Assembly (NCBI GenBank): GCA_017470945.1
Contig: JAFUXH010000157.1
Coordinates: 1-64,000, forward strand
Direction of reading: 5' to 3'
Length of the DNA stretch: 64,000 nt
Source: Clostridia bacterium
Lineage (GTDB): Bacteria; Bacillota; Clostridia; Christensenellales; Aristaeellaceae
Shown: piece after piece, positions 16,267-24,241 of the stretch
Layout: every line of letters begins with the position of its first letter
Numbering within the stretch: position 1 is the first letter of the stretch
The notes under the pieces: model-generated
What the model was told of the DNA's origin: nothing
Databases searched by the model: none
What the model saw: the letters and a program-made list of their open reading frames with translations, nothing else
Made by a program: the position numbers and the translations under genes

Positions 16267-17415
16267 TTATCGGATCTCCTCGTAATTCCCCAGGAAAACA
16301 AACTGGTCGGCGTCGTCCCGGAGCTGCTGGATCAGCGCCCGAGTGCCTTCATCCAGGATGGAGCCTTCGATGTCGAAGAAAAAGCGGAATTCAAAATCCT
16401 TGCCGGGGATAGGGCGGCTTTCCAGCTTGGTCAGGTTCATTTCCTCCACGGCGATGTGGCTCATCAACCGGTACAGGCTGCCGGGCCGGTGGGCGGCGCT
16501 GAGCATGAGGGAAATTTTGTTGGCCCCCTGGTACAGCGCCATTTCCTTGGCGATGCAGATGAAACGGGTGAAATTATGGCCCGTATCGCTGACCGCGTCG
16601 GTGATGGTTTCCAGGCCGTACAATTGCTCGCAGTCCTGGGAGGCGATGGCGGCCAGATCACTCCGCTTTTCCCGGGCCACGTATTCGGCGGCCACGGCGG
16701 TGTTGGCCATGGGGGTCACGCGGATCTGCGGGTGGGAGGATAGGAAAACGCCGCACTGGCGCAGGGCCTGCTCGTGGGATACCACCTCCCGGATGTCCGT
16801 CAGCCGGACGCCGGGCAGAGCCAGCAGCCGGTGGTCGATCCGCTGCCGGGCGGCCCGCACGATGTGGAAGCGGTGTTTTTCCATCAGGTCGTACACCTGG
16901 GTGACCGACCCGGCGGTGCTGTTTTCGATGGGAAGCACCCCGTAGGCGCATCGGCCCTCCTCCACGGCGGCAAAAACGTCGTTGAAGGTGGTCATGTACC
17001 GGATATCGGGAAATTCAAACATCCGAACGCAGGCCTTTTGGGAATAAGCCCCCTCCGTGCCCTGGCAAGCCACCACGGCCCGGTTGGGCATGCGGGGCTG
17101 CACCCGCCGCGCGGCGTCGGCCAGCAGATCGGTCAGGGGCGTGGCGGGGCGCAACTGCCTTGTCTGGTAGGCGCGGCTGACGTTGAACAGCGTTTGATAC
17201 AGCAGCTTGGCGGCATGCTCCAGATCGTCCCCCGCCAGGGCCGTCACCCGGTTCATGATCTGCCGCTCCCGTCCGCTGTCCAGCACGGGCAAATCGTTTT
17301 CTTTTTTGTAGGCCGCCACGTCGGATACCAGGCGCATCCGCTCGGTAAACAGGTTGATCAGCTGGTCGTCGATTTGATCCAGCCGGCCCCGGATCTCCTG
17401 CAGGTTCCATTCCAT
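16267..17415 (-). CDS. pheA: Bifunctional chorismate mutase / prephenate dehydratase
   Basis: The product is 382 residues with the P-protein layout. It has an AroQ-type chorismate mutase at ~1-85 (IRGRLDQIDDQLINLFTERM), then prephenate dehydratase at ~105-285 (GTEGAYSQKA, IENSTAGSV, and the GHNFTRF catalytic motif) and a C-terminal ACT domain (LESRPIPGKDFEFRFFFDIEG) that should give feedback inhibition by Phe. The ATG at 17415 is 7 bases after AAAGGAG; a GTG two codons earlier is also in frame. It abuts aroE/aroK with no gap. Confidence 0.96.
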   Translation of the reverse strand: MEWNLQEIRGRLDQIDDQLINLFTERMRLVSDVAAYKKENDLPVLDSGRERQIMNRVTALAGDDLEHAAKLLYQTLFNVSRAYQTRQLRPATPLTDLLADAARRVQPRMPNRAVVACQGTEGAYSQKACVRMFEFPDIRYMTTFNDVFAAVEEGRCAYGVLPIENSTAGSVTQVYDLMEKHRFHIVRAARQRIDHRLLALPGVRLTDIREVVSHEQALRQCGVFLSSHPQIRVTPMANTAVAAEYVAREKRSDLAAIASQDCEQLYGLETITDAVSDTGHNFTRFICIAKEMALYQGANKISLMLSAAHRPGSLYRLMSHIAVEEMNLTKLESRPIPGKDFEFRFFFDIEGSILDEGTRALIQQLRDDADQFVFLGNYEEIR

Positions 17416-17431
17416 AGGCACGCTCCTTTTC

Positions 17432-18529
17432 TCAGCGCCCGTTCATGAGCATTGCGTCCATCAGCGTCAGGGCCGTCACCGCTTCCACCACCGGCACGGC
17501 CCGCGGCACCACGCAGGGATCGTGGCGGCCTTCGATCGTCAGGGCCGTTTCCGTCCGGCTGTCCAGGTTCACCGTTTGCTGGGGCAGGGCGATGGAGGGG
17601 GTGGGCTTGAAGGAAAGGGTGAAATACAGGGGCGTTCCAATGGAGATGCCCCCCAAAATGCCCCCGCAGTGGTTGGTGGCGGCGCCGATGCCGCCGGGCA
17701 GGGCGTCGTCGATGCAAAAGGCGTCGTTGTTTTCGCTGCCCCGGGGTTGGGTATCGCCAAAGGTCACGCCCTTGACCGCCGGGATGGCAAACAGCGCCTG
17801 GCTCAGCTTCCCTTCCAGGCCGCCGAAATAGGGCCCGCCCAGGCCGGGGCGCAGCCCGGCGGCGATGCAGCGCACCTCGCCGTCCACACTGTCGCCATCC
17901 CGGCGCGCCGCTTCGATTTCCCGCTTCATTTCCTCGCCCCGGCTTGGATCGATCACCGGGAAATCGCCGGGGGCGTACAGGGGAAGGGCGGGATGCGTAA
18001 CGTTCGGCACAGCGTCCCGAACGCTGCCGATGCGGGTGATATGAGCGGCGATACGGACGGGGGACGCGCCGTGCCCGTCGGGCTTTTCCAGCCATTGCAG
18101 GGCCAGAGCCCCGGCAAAGCACAACGGCGCGGTAAGCCGCCCGGAAAACGGGCCGCCGCCCCGGATGTCCCAATGGGTCCCATATTTGTAGAACGCGCCC
18201 AGATCGGCGTGCCCCGGCCGGGGCGTGGGGCGCAGGGACTCGTAATCCCGGGAGTGGGCATTGGTATTGCGGATCATGGCGGCGATAGGCGCGCCGCTGG
18301 TCAGCCCCTGGGCGTTCAGCCCGCTCAGGATCTCCGGCGAATCGGCCTCCCGGCGGGGGGTGCTCCAGGCGTTTTGCCCGGGGGCCCGCCGGGCCATGAA
18401 GGCCCGCACCCGGTCCCAATCGACGGCGAAGCCCGCCGGGAAGCCCTCGATCACGCAGCCGATGGCCGGGCCGTGGGATTGGCCGAACAGGGTGACGCGC
18501 AATTTTTCACCGATGCTGTTATCCGACAT
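17432..18529 (-). CDS. aroC: Chorismate synthase
   Basis: This 365-residue enzyme converts EPSP to chorismate and needs reduced FMN. The signatures are GQSHGPAIGCVIEGFPAG at the N terminus, RPGHADLGAFYKYG and DIRGGGPFSGRLTA. The SHG histidine and the second catalytic His (GHAD) are present. It overlaps aroA by 11 bases. Confidence 0.97.
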   Translation of the reverse strand: MSDNSIGEKLRVTLFGQSHGPAIGCVIEGFPAGFAVDWDRVRAFMARRAPGQNAWSTPRREADSPEILSGLNAQGLTSGAPIAAMIRNTNAHSRDYESLRPTPRPGHADLGAFYKYGTHWDIRGGGPFSGRLTAPLCFAGALALQWLEKPDGHGASPVRIAAHITRIGSVRDAVPNVTHPALPLYAPGDFPVIDPSRGEEMKREIEAARRDGDSVDGEVRCIAAGLRPGLGGPYFGGLEGKLSQALFAIPAVKGVTFGDTQPRGSENNDAFCIDDALPGGIGAATNHCGGILGGISIGTPLYFTLSFKPTPSIALPQQTVNLDSRTETALTIEGRHDPCVVPRAVPVVEAVTALTLMDAMLMNGR

Positions 18530-19724
18530 GAATCTGCCCTCCCAACGCGACGAACGCTTTCCAGAAATCGGGGTAGGATTTATCCACTGCCTCGGCCCCC
18601 TGAATGGTGACCGGGCCTTGGCATGCGGTGGCGGCGATGGCGGCGCTCATCACCACCCGGTGATCGTTTTGCCCATCCACTGTGCCGCCCCGCAGCGCCG
18701 TGCCCTGAATGATCAGGCCGTCGGGCAATTCTTCCGCGCATCCCCCCAGGGCGCGGATGGTTTCCGCCATGGCGGCCAGCCGGTCGGATTCCTTCAGCCG
18801 AAGCCGGGCGGCCCCGGTCAGGCGCGTTTCCCGCCCCGGCGTCGCGGCTGCCACGGCGGCCAGGATGGGCAGCAGGTCGGGGGTCTGGGTCACGTCGATT
18901 TCGCCGCCGACGCGGTTGAGCAGCGCCTCGACGGCCCTGTCGCCCTGGCAGGAGGCGGGATCCAGACCCTGAACGGCCACGGCGCTGCGCAGATGGTTGG
19001 CCCCCAGCCAGAAGGCGGCGGCGCTCCAATCGCCCTCGGCGGTGATGGAACCGGGGGAAGCGTAGCTTTGCCGGCCCGGCACATGCCAGCCGTTTTCGAT
19101 GGGCTCGACGCGGATGCCGAATTGCCGCAGCACGGCGAGGGTCAGATCCACGTAGGGCAGGGATTCCAGGGGAGAGGAGAAGGTCAGCTCGCTGTCCCCC
19201 CGCAGCAGGGGCAGGGCGATGAGCAGACCGGAAAAATACTGGCTGCTCACGTTGCCAGGCAGGGAATAGGCCCCGGGCTGCAGCCCGCCCAGCACGGTGA
19301 GGGGCAGGAAATCCCCATGGATTTTTGCGCCGTGGGCGCGAAGGGCGTTCAGCAGGGGAGCGTTGGGGCGCTCCGGCAGCCGGCCCCGGCCCGTTAACGT
19401 GACGCGAGCATCCCCGATCGCGCAAAGGGGCAAAAGGAAGCGCAGCGTGGAGCCGCTTTCGCCGCAATCCAGCCTTGGATCGCCGCCGAACCGCACCGGG
19501 CCGGACAGGCGCAGCTGATCCCCTTCCCGCGCGATGTTTACGCCGAATTGCCGCAGGCAGTAGATGGTGGCGGCGATATCCTCATTTTCCACGGGGCAGC
19601 GGATGGCCGTTTGCTGGGCGTCCGGGCACAGGGCGGCGGCGATCAGCAGCCTGTGCACGTGGGATTTGGAGGGCGGAACCGTCACCTGTCCGCGCAGGGG
19701 AGCGGGAAAAACCGTTATGTTCAT
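18519..19724 (-). CDS. aroA: 3-phosphoshikimate 1-carboxyvinyltransferase (EPSP synthase)
   Basis: The product is 401 residues. PPSKSHVHRLLIAAAL holds the catalytic Lys and the shikimate-phosphate site, GESGSTLRFLLPL is the first signature, and GDWSAAAFWLGA, RLKESDRLAAMAE and NDHRVVMSAAIA follow in family order. It is slightly shorter than the usual ~425 residues. The ATG at 19724 follows AGGAGA; an upstream extension to 19793 has no ribosome site. Only 4 bases overlap with aroB. Confidence 0.97.
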   Translation of the reverse strand: MNITVFPAPLRGQVTVPPSKSHVHRLLIAAALCPDAQQTAIRCPVENEDIAATIYCLRQFGVNIAREGDQLRLSGPVRFGGDPRLDCGESGSTLRFLLPLCAIGDARVTLTGRGRLPERPNAPLLNALRAHGAKIHGDFLPLTVLGGLQPGAYSLPGNVSSQYFSGLLIALPLLRGDSELTFSSPLESLPYVDLTLAVLRQFGIRVEPIENGWHVPGRQSYASPGSITAEGDWSAAAFWLGANHLRSAVAVQGLDPASCQGDRAVEALLNRVGGEIDVTQTPDLLPILAAVAAATPGRETRLTGAARLRLKESDRLAAMAETIRALGGCAEELPDGLIIQGTALRGGTVDGQNDHRVVMSAAIAATACQGPVTIQGAEAVDKSYPDFWKAFVALGGQIHVG

Positions 19725-20764
19725 GTTGCTTCTCCTGTGCCTTTGGCAAAGTAGGCCGGCAATTCGGCGACGGCGATGGTTTTCAGCGCGCATCGGCCGA
19801 TCCGCTCCGGCAGCACCAGGGTGATGCGGTCGCCCTGGCGTTTTTTATCGGCATGGGCCGCCTGGGCCAATTGGGCCGCGGGGTAAGGCGCGTCGGGGGT
19901 CAGGCCGCAGGCGATCAGCGCCCGGCGCACCGGATCAGTATCGATGCCCGCCGCCCGGGCGGCCATCATCAGCCCCATGCCTACCCCCTGGCCGTGGGTC
20001 AGCGTGAAGCCGGAGCACGTTTCCACCGCGTGGCCGAAGGTGTGACCCAGGTTCAGGAATTGACGGGCGCCGCGATCGGTTTCATCCTCCTTCACGTAAT
20101 CCCGCTTGATGGCCACGCAGGCCGCCACCGTTTCCTCCAGGTGCTCCTTCCACGTGCCGGCGGCCATAGATTCAAACAGGGCCGCGTCCGTCAGCATGCC
20201 GTATTTCAGCATTTCGGCGCTGCCATCCCGCAGCAATTCCGCCGGCAAGGCGCGCAGCACATCGGTATCGCACAGCACGATTTCCGGCTGATGGAAGGCC
20301 CCGGCCATGTTTTTACCGGCGGTCAGATCAACGGCGGTTTTGCCGCCCACGGAAGAATCCACCGCCGCCAGCAGGGTGGTGGGGATCTGCACGAAGCGGG
20401 TGCCCCGGCAATACACCGCCGCGGCGAACCCCGCCAGATCCCCCGGCACGCCGCCGCCCAGGGCCACGATCAGGTCGCTGCGGGAAAGGCCGATCCGCCC
20501 CAGCCATTCCAGGGCGTCGGCCAGGGTGGCCATGGTTTTGTGCTGCTCCCCGTGGGGGAAGGCCCACAGATCGGCATCGAACCCCGCCCGGGCCAGGCTG
20601 TCTTTCACCTGATCACCGTACAGGGCGGCCACGGTGTCGTCGGTGATGATGGCGGCGCGGCAGGGGGCGACCGCCCGGGCAACGTACATCCCGGCGTCTT
20701 TGAGCAGCCCCGGGCCGATCCATACGTCGTAGGATGTGGATGCTTCGATGTGTACGGTGCGCAT
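19721..20764 (-). CDS. aroB: 3-dehydroquinate synthase
   Basis: This 347-residue NAD- and metal-dependent enzyme acts in the second step of the shikimate pathway. GGGVPGDLAGFAAA and RGTRFVQIPTTLLAAVDSSVGGKTAVD are diagnostic, and LNLGHTFGHAVE carries metal-binding histidines. The ATG at 20764 is preceded by GGAGG; a much longer in-frame extension lies inside tyrA and is not supported. Confidence 0.97.
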   Translation of the reverse strand: MRTVHIEASTSYDVWIGPGLLKDAGMYVARAVAPCRAAIITDDTVAALYGDQVKDSLARAGFDADLWAFPHGEQHKTMATLADALEWLGRIGLSRSDLIVALGGGVPGDLAGFAAAVYCRGTRFVQIPTTLLAAVDSSVGGKTAVDLTAGKNMAGAFHQPEIVLCDTDVLRALPAELLRDGSAEMLKYGMLTDAALFESMAAGTWKEHLEETVAACVAIKRDYVKEDETDRGARQFLNLGHTFGHAVETCSGFTLTHGQGVGMGLMMAARAAGIDTDPVRRALIACGLTPDAPYPAAQLAQAAHADKKRQGDRITLVLPERIGRCALKTIAVAELPAYFAKGTGEAT

Positions 20765-20766
20765 GC

Positions 20767-21600
20767 TCAATCCTCCAATGCTTCCTTGATTTCCCGGCCT
20801 TCCTTCAGGATGGCGCGCAATCTGTCGGCGTCCCGGTCCTTCAGCGCGTCCCGGTACTCCGTCAGCCGCCGGATCAATTCCTCCGTCTGCTTCAGCAGCA
20901 GATCGTCGTTTTCCAGAAACAGTTCGGTCCACATGCCCTCGTTCAGCCGGGCCACCCGGGTCATATCCCGGAAGGAGCCGGCGGAAAAGCCCTTGTGCTT
21001 GCCGGCCAGCGGGGTTTTCACATACGCGCCGGACACCACGTGGGCCAGCTGGGAGGTGAAGGCGATCATTTCATCGTGCTCCAGGGGCGTGGAAAAACGC
21101 ACCCGTCCAAAGCCGATGGACAGGAAAATCTCTTTGACCCGGCGGATGGTTTCCACGTCGGTGCCGGGGGCGGGGGTCAGGATCATGGAGGCGTTTTCAA
21201 ACAGGTCGTCCTGGGCGTAGGAAAAGCCGCTGCGCTCCCGCCCCGCCATGGGGTGGCCGCCCATAAAGATGCTTTCCTTCCCCTGAAACGCTGGGAACAG
21301 CCGGTCGCACACGAAGCGCTTCACCCCGCAGCAATCGATCACCAGCGCCCCGGGACGGAACGAATCGATGCGGGCCAGGATGTAATCCACCGCCGCCTGG
21401 GGGTACAGCGCCACCAGCACTACGTCGCACCGGGCCAGGGCGTCGTCGGTCAGCTCCCCGTCGATGGCCCGAAACATTTTGGCCTGCAGCAGGGTGGTTT
21501 CGTCGATATCGCAGCCCAGCACGGTATGATCGGAATGAAATTTGATGGATTTGGCCAGGGAACCGCCGATGAGCCCCAGGCCCACGATGCCGAAAATCAT
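20767..21600 (-). CDS. tyrA: Prephenate dehydrogenase
   Basis: The product is 277 residues. The Rossmann motif GLGLIGGSLAKSI is at the N terminus, GHPMAGRERSGF holds the substrate-binding His/Arg, and HDEMIAFTSQLAHVVSGAY is the second TyrA signature. It commits prephenate to tyrosine. There is no C-terminal ACT domain, so Tyr feedback may act elsewhere, for example on the DAHP synthase of this operon. Only 2 bases separate it from aroB. Confidence 0.95.
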   Translation of the reverse strand: MIFGIVGLGLIGGSLAKSIKFHSDHTVLGCDIDETTLLQAKMFRAIDGELTDDALARCDVVLVALYPQAAVDYILARIDSFRPGALVIDCCGVKRFVCDRLFPAFQGKESIFMGGHPMAGRERSGFSYAQDDLFENASMILTPAPGTDVETIRRVKEIFLSIGFGRVRFSTPLEHDEMIAFTSQLAHVVSGAYVKTPLAGKHKGFSAGSFRDMTRVARLNEGMWTELFLENDDLLLKQTEELIRRLTEYRDALKDRDADRLRAILKEGREIKEALED

Positions 21601-21607
21601 GAAGCAA

Positions 21608-22018
21608 TCACCTTTCTGTCATGCGCACGCGCTCAAATACGCTTTGGATCTCCTGCGCCGCGCCGGGAAAGCGCGGCCACGCGTCGATGGAATCATCCGG
21701 TTTTCGGGGAATCAGGTGGATGTGGAAATGCGGCACGGACTGCCCCGCGCTTTCGCCGTTGGCGTTGAGCAGATTAACGCCCGTATACCCGCACGCCCGG
21801 GTCAGATGCGCGCAAACGCGCTGAACGGTGTCCATCACGGCGTGCAGCGTGCCGGGTTCGCAATCCATGATGCTTTCGCGGTGGGCCTTGGGGATGATCA
21901 GGATGTGGCCGTCCACGTCCCCGGCGGTATCCATAAAGGCCAGCGTCCGCGCGTCCTCATACACCTTCATGCCGGGAATTTCGCCCGCCGCGATTTTGCA
22001 GAACACGCAATCGGTCAT
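21608..22018 (-). CDS. HIT-family nucleotide-binding protein
   Basis: The product is 136 residues. The histidine-triad motif reads VPHFHIHLIPR near residue 98, and the N-terminal CVFCKIAAGEIP is typical of the HINT/protein kinase C inhibitor branch. These are AMP-lysine or nucleoside phosphoramidate hydrolases. It sits between aroF and tyrA, 7 bases from tyrA, and has no known aromatic-pathway role. Confidence 0.93.
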   Translation of the reverse strand: MTDCVFCKIAAGEIPGMKVYEDARTLAFMDTAGDVDGHILIIPKAHRESIMDCEPGTLHAVMDTVQRVCAHLTRACGYTGVNLLNANGESAGQSVPHFHIHLIPRKPDDSIDAWPRFPGAAQEIQSVFERVRMTER

Positions 22019-22048
22019 GCCTTTTCTCTCCTATCTTTGGCGGCGTCC

Positions 22049-23056
22049 TTACCTGCAGGCGAAGGGGCGCACCGCGAACACGGTTTTCGCCACGTCGTCG
22101 AACGCGTCGGGGGTCAGGGACTGGGCGCCGTCGCTGAGGGCATGGGGCGGGTCGTTGTGCACCTCGATCATCAGCCCGTCGGCCCCGGCGGCGGTGGCGG
22201 CCACCGCCATGGGCTTCACCAAATGGGCGTAGCCGGTGGCGTGGCTGGGGTCCACCACCACGGGCAGGTGGGTCAGCCGCCGCAGCACCGGCACGGCGGA
22301 CAGATCGAGGGTATTGCGGGTGGCGGTTTCAAAGGTGCGGATGCCCCGCTCGCACAGGATCACGTTGTCGTTGCCGCCGGCCATGATATATTCGGCGCTC
22401 ATCAGCCATTCCTGGATGGTGTTGGCCAGGCCGCGCTTGAGCAGGATGGGCTTGCGGGTTTGGCCCAATTCCTTGAGCAGTTCAAAATTCTGCATGTTCC
22501 GGGCGCCCACCTGGATCACGTCCACCTCCTCAAACAGGGGCAGGTGATTGATATCCATGATCTCGGTCACGATGGGCAGGCCCGTTTCCTTCTTGGCCAG
22601 CAGCAGCAGGCGGATGCCCTCCTCGTGCAGGCCCTGGAAGGCATAGGGCGAGGTGCGGGGCTTGAACGCGCCGCCTCGCAGCAGCCCGGCCCCGGCGGCC
22701 TTTACCCGCTTGGCTACATCAATGATCTGCTCCTCCGTTTCCACCGAGCAGGGGCCGGCGATGATTTCAAAGTGCCCGCCGCCCAGTTTTTTGCCCCCGC
22801 CCACGTCGATCACGCTGTCGTCGGCATGAAATTTGCGGTTGGCGTTTTTGTAGGGCTCCTGGATGCGCTGCACGTTTTCCACGATTTCCAGGGATTTGAT
22901 CACGTCGATATCCACCCGGGATGTATCGCCGATCAGGCCCATGATGGTCTGGCTTTCGCCCACCGACATGTGGATGCTGAAGCCCATAGACTTCAGCCAG
23001 TTCTGCAGGTTGGTCACCTGCTGCTCGTCCGCCCGGTTTTTTAACAGAATGATCAT
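22049..23056 (-). CDS. aroF: DAHP synthase, type I-beta, with N-terminal regulatory domain
   Basis: The product is 335 residues and catalyses the first step (PEP + erythrose 4-phosphate). Residues 1-70 form the ferredoxin-like/ACT-like domain (MIILLKNRADEQQVTNLQ) that mediates Tyr/Phe inhibition in the Thermotoga-type enzyme. The barrel follows with IIAGPCSVE, GAFKPRTSPYAFQG, KRGLANTIQEWL, CERGIRTF and VVDPSHATG. The ATG at 23056 is the first gene of the operon after the attenuator; an in-frame upstream extension overlaps the leader and is rejected. Confidence 0.96.
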   Translation of the reverse strand: MIILLKNRADEQQVTNLQNWLKSMGFSIHMSVGESQTIMGLIGDTSRVDIDVIKSLEIVENVQRIQEPYKNANRKFHADDSVIDVGGGKKLGGGHFEIIAGPCSVETEEQIIDVAKRVKAAGAGLLRGGAFKPRTSPYAFQGLHEEGIRLLLLAKKETGLPIVTEIMDINHLPLFEEVDVIQVGARNMQNFELLKELGQTRKPILLKRGLANTIQEWLMSAEYIMAGGNDNVILCERGIRTFETATRNTLDLSAVPVLRRLTHLPVVVDPSHATGYAHLVKPMAVAATAAGADGLMIEVHNDPPHALSDGAQSLTPDAFDDVAKTVFAVRPFACR

Positions 23057-23082
23057 GGGGAACGCTCCTTTACGCTTTGATG

Positions 23083-23119
23083 AAAAAAGGCCTTGCGGGC
23101 GCATGCCCCGCAAAGCCTT
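23083..23119 (-). terminator. Attenuator terminator of the aro operon
   Basis: On the minus strand, AAGGCTTTGCGGG pairs with CCCGCAAGGCCTT (13 pairs with one G-U) around a 7 nt loop, then six T residues. It lies between the leader peptide and aroF. Confidence 0.88.
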
Positions 23120-23138
23120 CGAACCTTGGAAGAAAACT

Positions 23139-23222
23139 TTACATGCGGCGGCATGCCTTGCCAGCAAAGCCGGTAAAGCCGTAATAATACGCGTCGGTCA
23201 GCCGCGGGCGCATGGTGATCAT
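23139..23222 (-). CDS. Tyr/Phe-rich 27-residue leader peptide of the aro operon
   Basis: A 27-codon frame with a strong AAGGAGG site reads MITMRPRLTD and then AYYYGFTGF (residues 11-19: three Tyr, two Phe) before a TAA at 23139. A strong terminator follows, then aroF. GCATGCC within the 3' end of the leader (minus strand, near 23157-23150) can pair with GGCATGC inside the terminator (23107-23101). A ribosome stalled on the Tyr/Phe codons (23189-23166) would leave that segment free and favour read-through. A ribosome reaching the stop would cover it and allow termination. The peptide and hairpins are seen; the attenuation mechanism is inferred. Confidence 0.85.
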   Translation of the reverse strand: MITMRPRLTDAYYYGFTGFAGKACRRM

Positions 23223-23250
23223 CGAAAAAGCCTCCTTCAAATGCCAAAAC

Positions 23251-23279
23251 AGCATACCATATCGGCACAGGCTGGTCAA
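23251..23279 (-). promoter_or_regulatory. Sigma-A promoter of the aro operon
   Basis: On the minus strand, TTGACC (23279-23274) and TATGCT (23256-23251) are 17 bp apart, placing the start about 20 bases before the leader-peptide codons. It is the only clear promoter seen for the ten-gene run down to 13127. Confidence 0.8.
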
Positions 23280-23309
23280 GGAAAATTCTGTATTTTCGCT
23301 GTTTTCCTT

Positions 23310-23819
23310 TTATTCGATGCCTTCCACCAATTCCGTCAGGTTTTTGATGCCCACCACGAAGCCCTTGCTGTTATCCAGCCGGTAGTCTGCCGCCGCCCGG
23401 TAGTGGCCAATGCAGCGGTTGTACTGGTCGATCACGTCCTCATGGCTGCCCCCGGCAAGCAGGGGCCGGCGGTCGGTTTTGATATCGGAAAGGATCTGAT
23501 CCAGCGGGCGGTCGATGTGGATGATGATCCCGTGGTTTTTCATGATGGTCACATTTTCATTGAAGGTGCACAATTCCCCCCCGGTGGACACCACGCAGGG
23601 GGCCTGGCCCACCAATTCCACCAGCGCGCCGGTTTCCGCGTTGCGGAAAAAGGCCTCGCCGAAGGTGGAAAAGATTTCGTTCACCGTCATGCCCATCATT
23701 TCACTGACCCGCTGATCCGTATCCACGAAGGGCCAATTCAAATTTTGCGCCAAGCGGCGGCCCAGGCTGGTTTTGCCTGCGCCTGCCATACCCACCAGGA
23801 AGATGTGCATCTGGATCAT
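23310..23819 (-). CDS. aroK: Shikimate kinase (second, stand-alone copy)
   Basis: The product is 169 residues. The Walker A is GMAGAGKTSLG, VDTDQRVSEMMG holds the Mg/shikimate Asp, STGGE replaces the usual GGG motif, and RRPLL is the lid. It reads toward the aro promoter but lies outside the operon. The aroE/aroK fusion already supplies a kinase, so this copy may act under other conditions or on another substrate. The ATG at 23819 has GGAGGG 8 bases upstream. Confidence 0.88.
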   Translation of the reverse strand: MIQMHIFLVGMAGAGKTSLGRRLAQNLNWPFVDTDQRVSEMMGMTVNEIFSTFGEAFFRNAETGALVELVGQAPCVVSTGGELCTFNENVTIMKNHGIIIHIDRPLDQILSDIKTDRRPLLAGGSHEDVIDQYNRCIGHYRAAADYRLDNSKGFVVGIKNLTELVEGIE

Positions 23820-23980
23820 CCGCGAATCCCTCCTGCGCCTGCTTTCGGGCCGATTGCATGTGCTTGCTCATTTCATGCAAATATCATATCATTTTTTTCA
23901 TTTTTTCGCAAGCAAGGAGGAGAAAATTGCATGATTTTTTCTTTGTCTGCTCATCCTGAAGAAAAAAGAGGTGACGCAAT

Positions 23981-24091
23981 ATGGAAAAGCAGCCCAAGGA
24001 ACCCGTGACGAACCCGGAGGAGAAGCGGCCCCTGTTTCCCCGCCTGCCCCGGCAAAGGCGCATGGCCCGCACCCATCGGGTGCTTCATTGA
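23981..24091 (+). CDS. Possible small basic protein, 36 residues
   Basis: A 36-codon frame starts at an ATG 8 bases after AGAGGTG. The product is rich in Pro, Arg and Lys (EEKRPLFPRLPRQRRMAR) and has no recognisable domain. It is the only coding candidate in the 420 base gap between aroK and typA; the rest of the gap holds an AT-rich stretch and the typA promoter. Confidence 0.3.
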   Translation: MEKQPKEPVTNPEEKRPLFPRLPRQRRMARTHRVLH

Positions 24092-24171
24092 ATCAGGCGG
24101 GCAATCCGGCCGCCCGACGGTATCATTCAAGGGCCGGCAGAATTTTTTTCTGTTTCGGCCCGGGCCCGCAG

Positions 24172-24201
24172 TTGACAAACGCCCCATTTTGGTTATACAA
24201 T
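24172..24201 (+). promoter_or_regulatory. Probable promoter of typA
   Basis: A consensus TTGACA (24172-24177) is followed by TACAAT (24196-24201) at 18 bp, or TATACA at 16 bp. The typA ATG is 41 bases downstream of the -10 element. Confidence 0.7.
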
Positions 24202-24241
24202 GAAGCGTTGGTTTTTCGCCAACTGAAAGGGAGAAATACGC

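Noticed and set aside
23053..23268. A 71-residue minus-strand frame spanning the aro leader
   Set aside because: It crosses the attenuator terminator in another frame and lacks a ribosome site; the 27-residue leader peptide with consensus site is the real signal.
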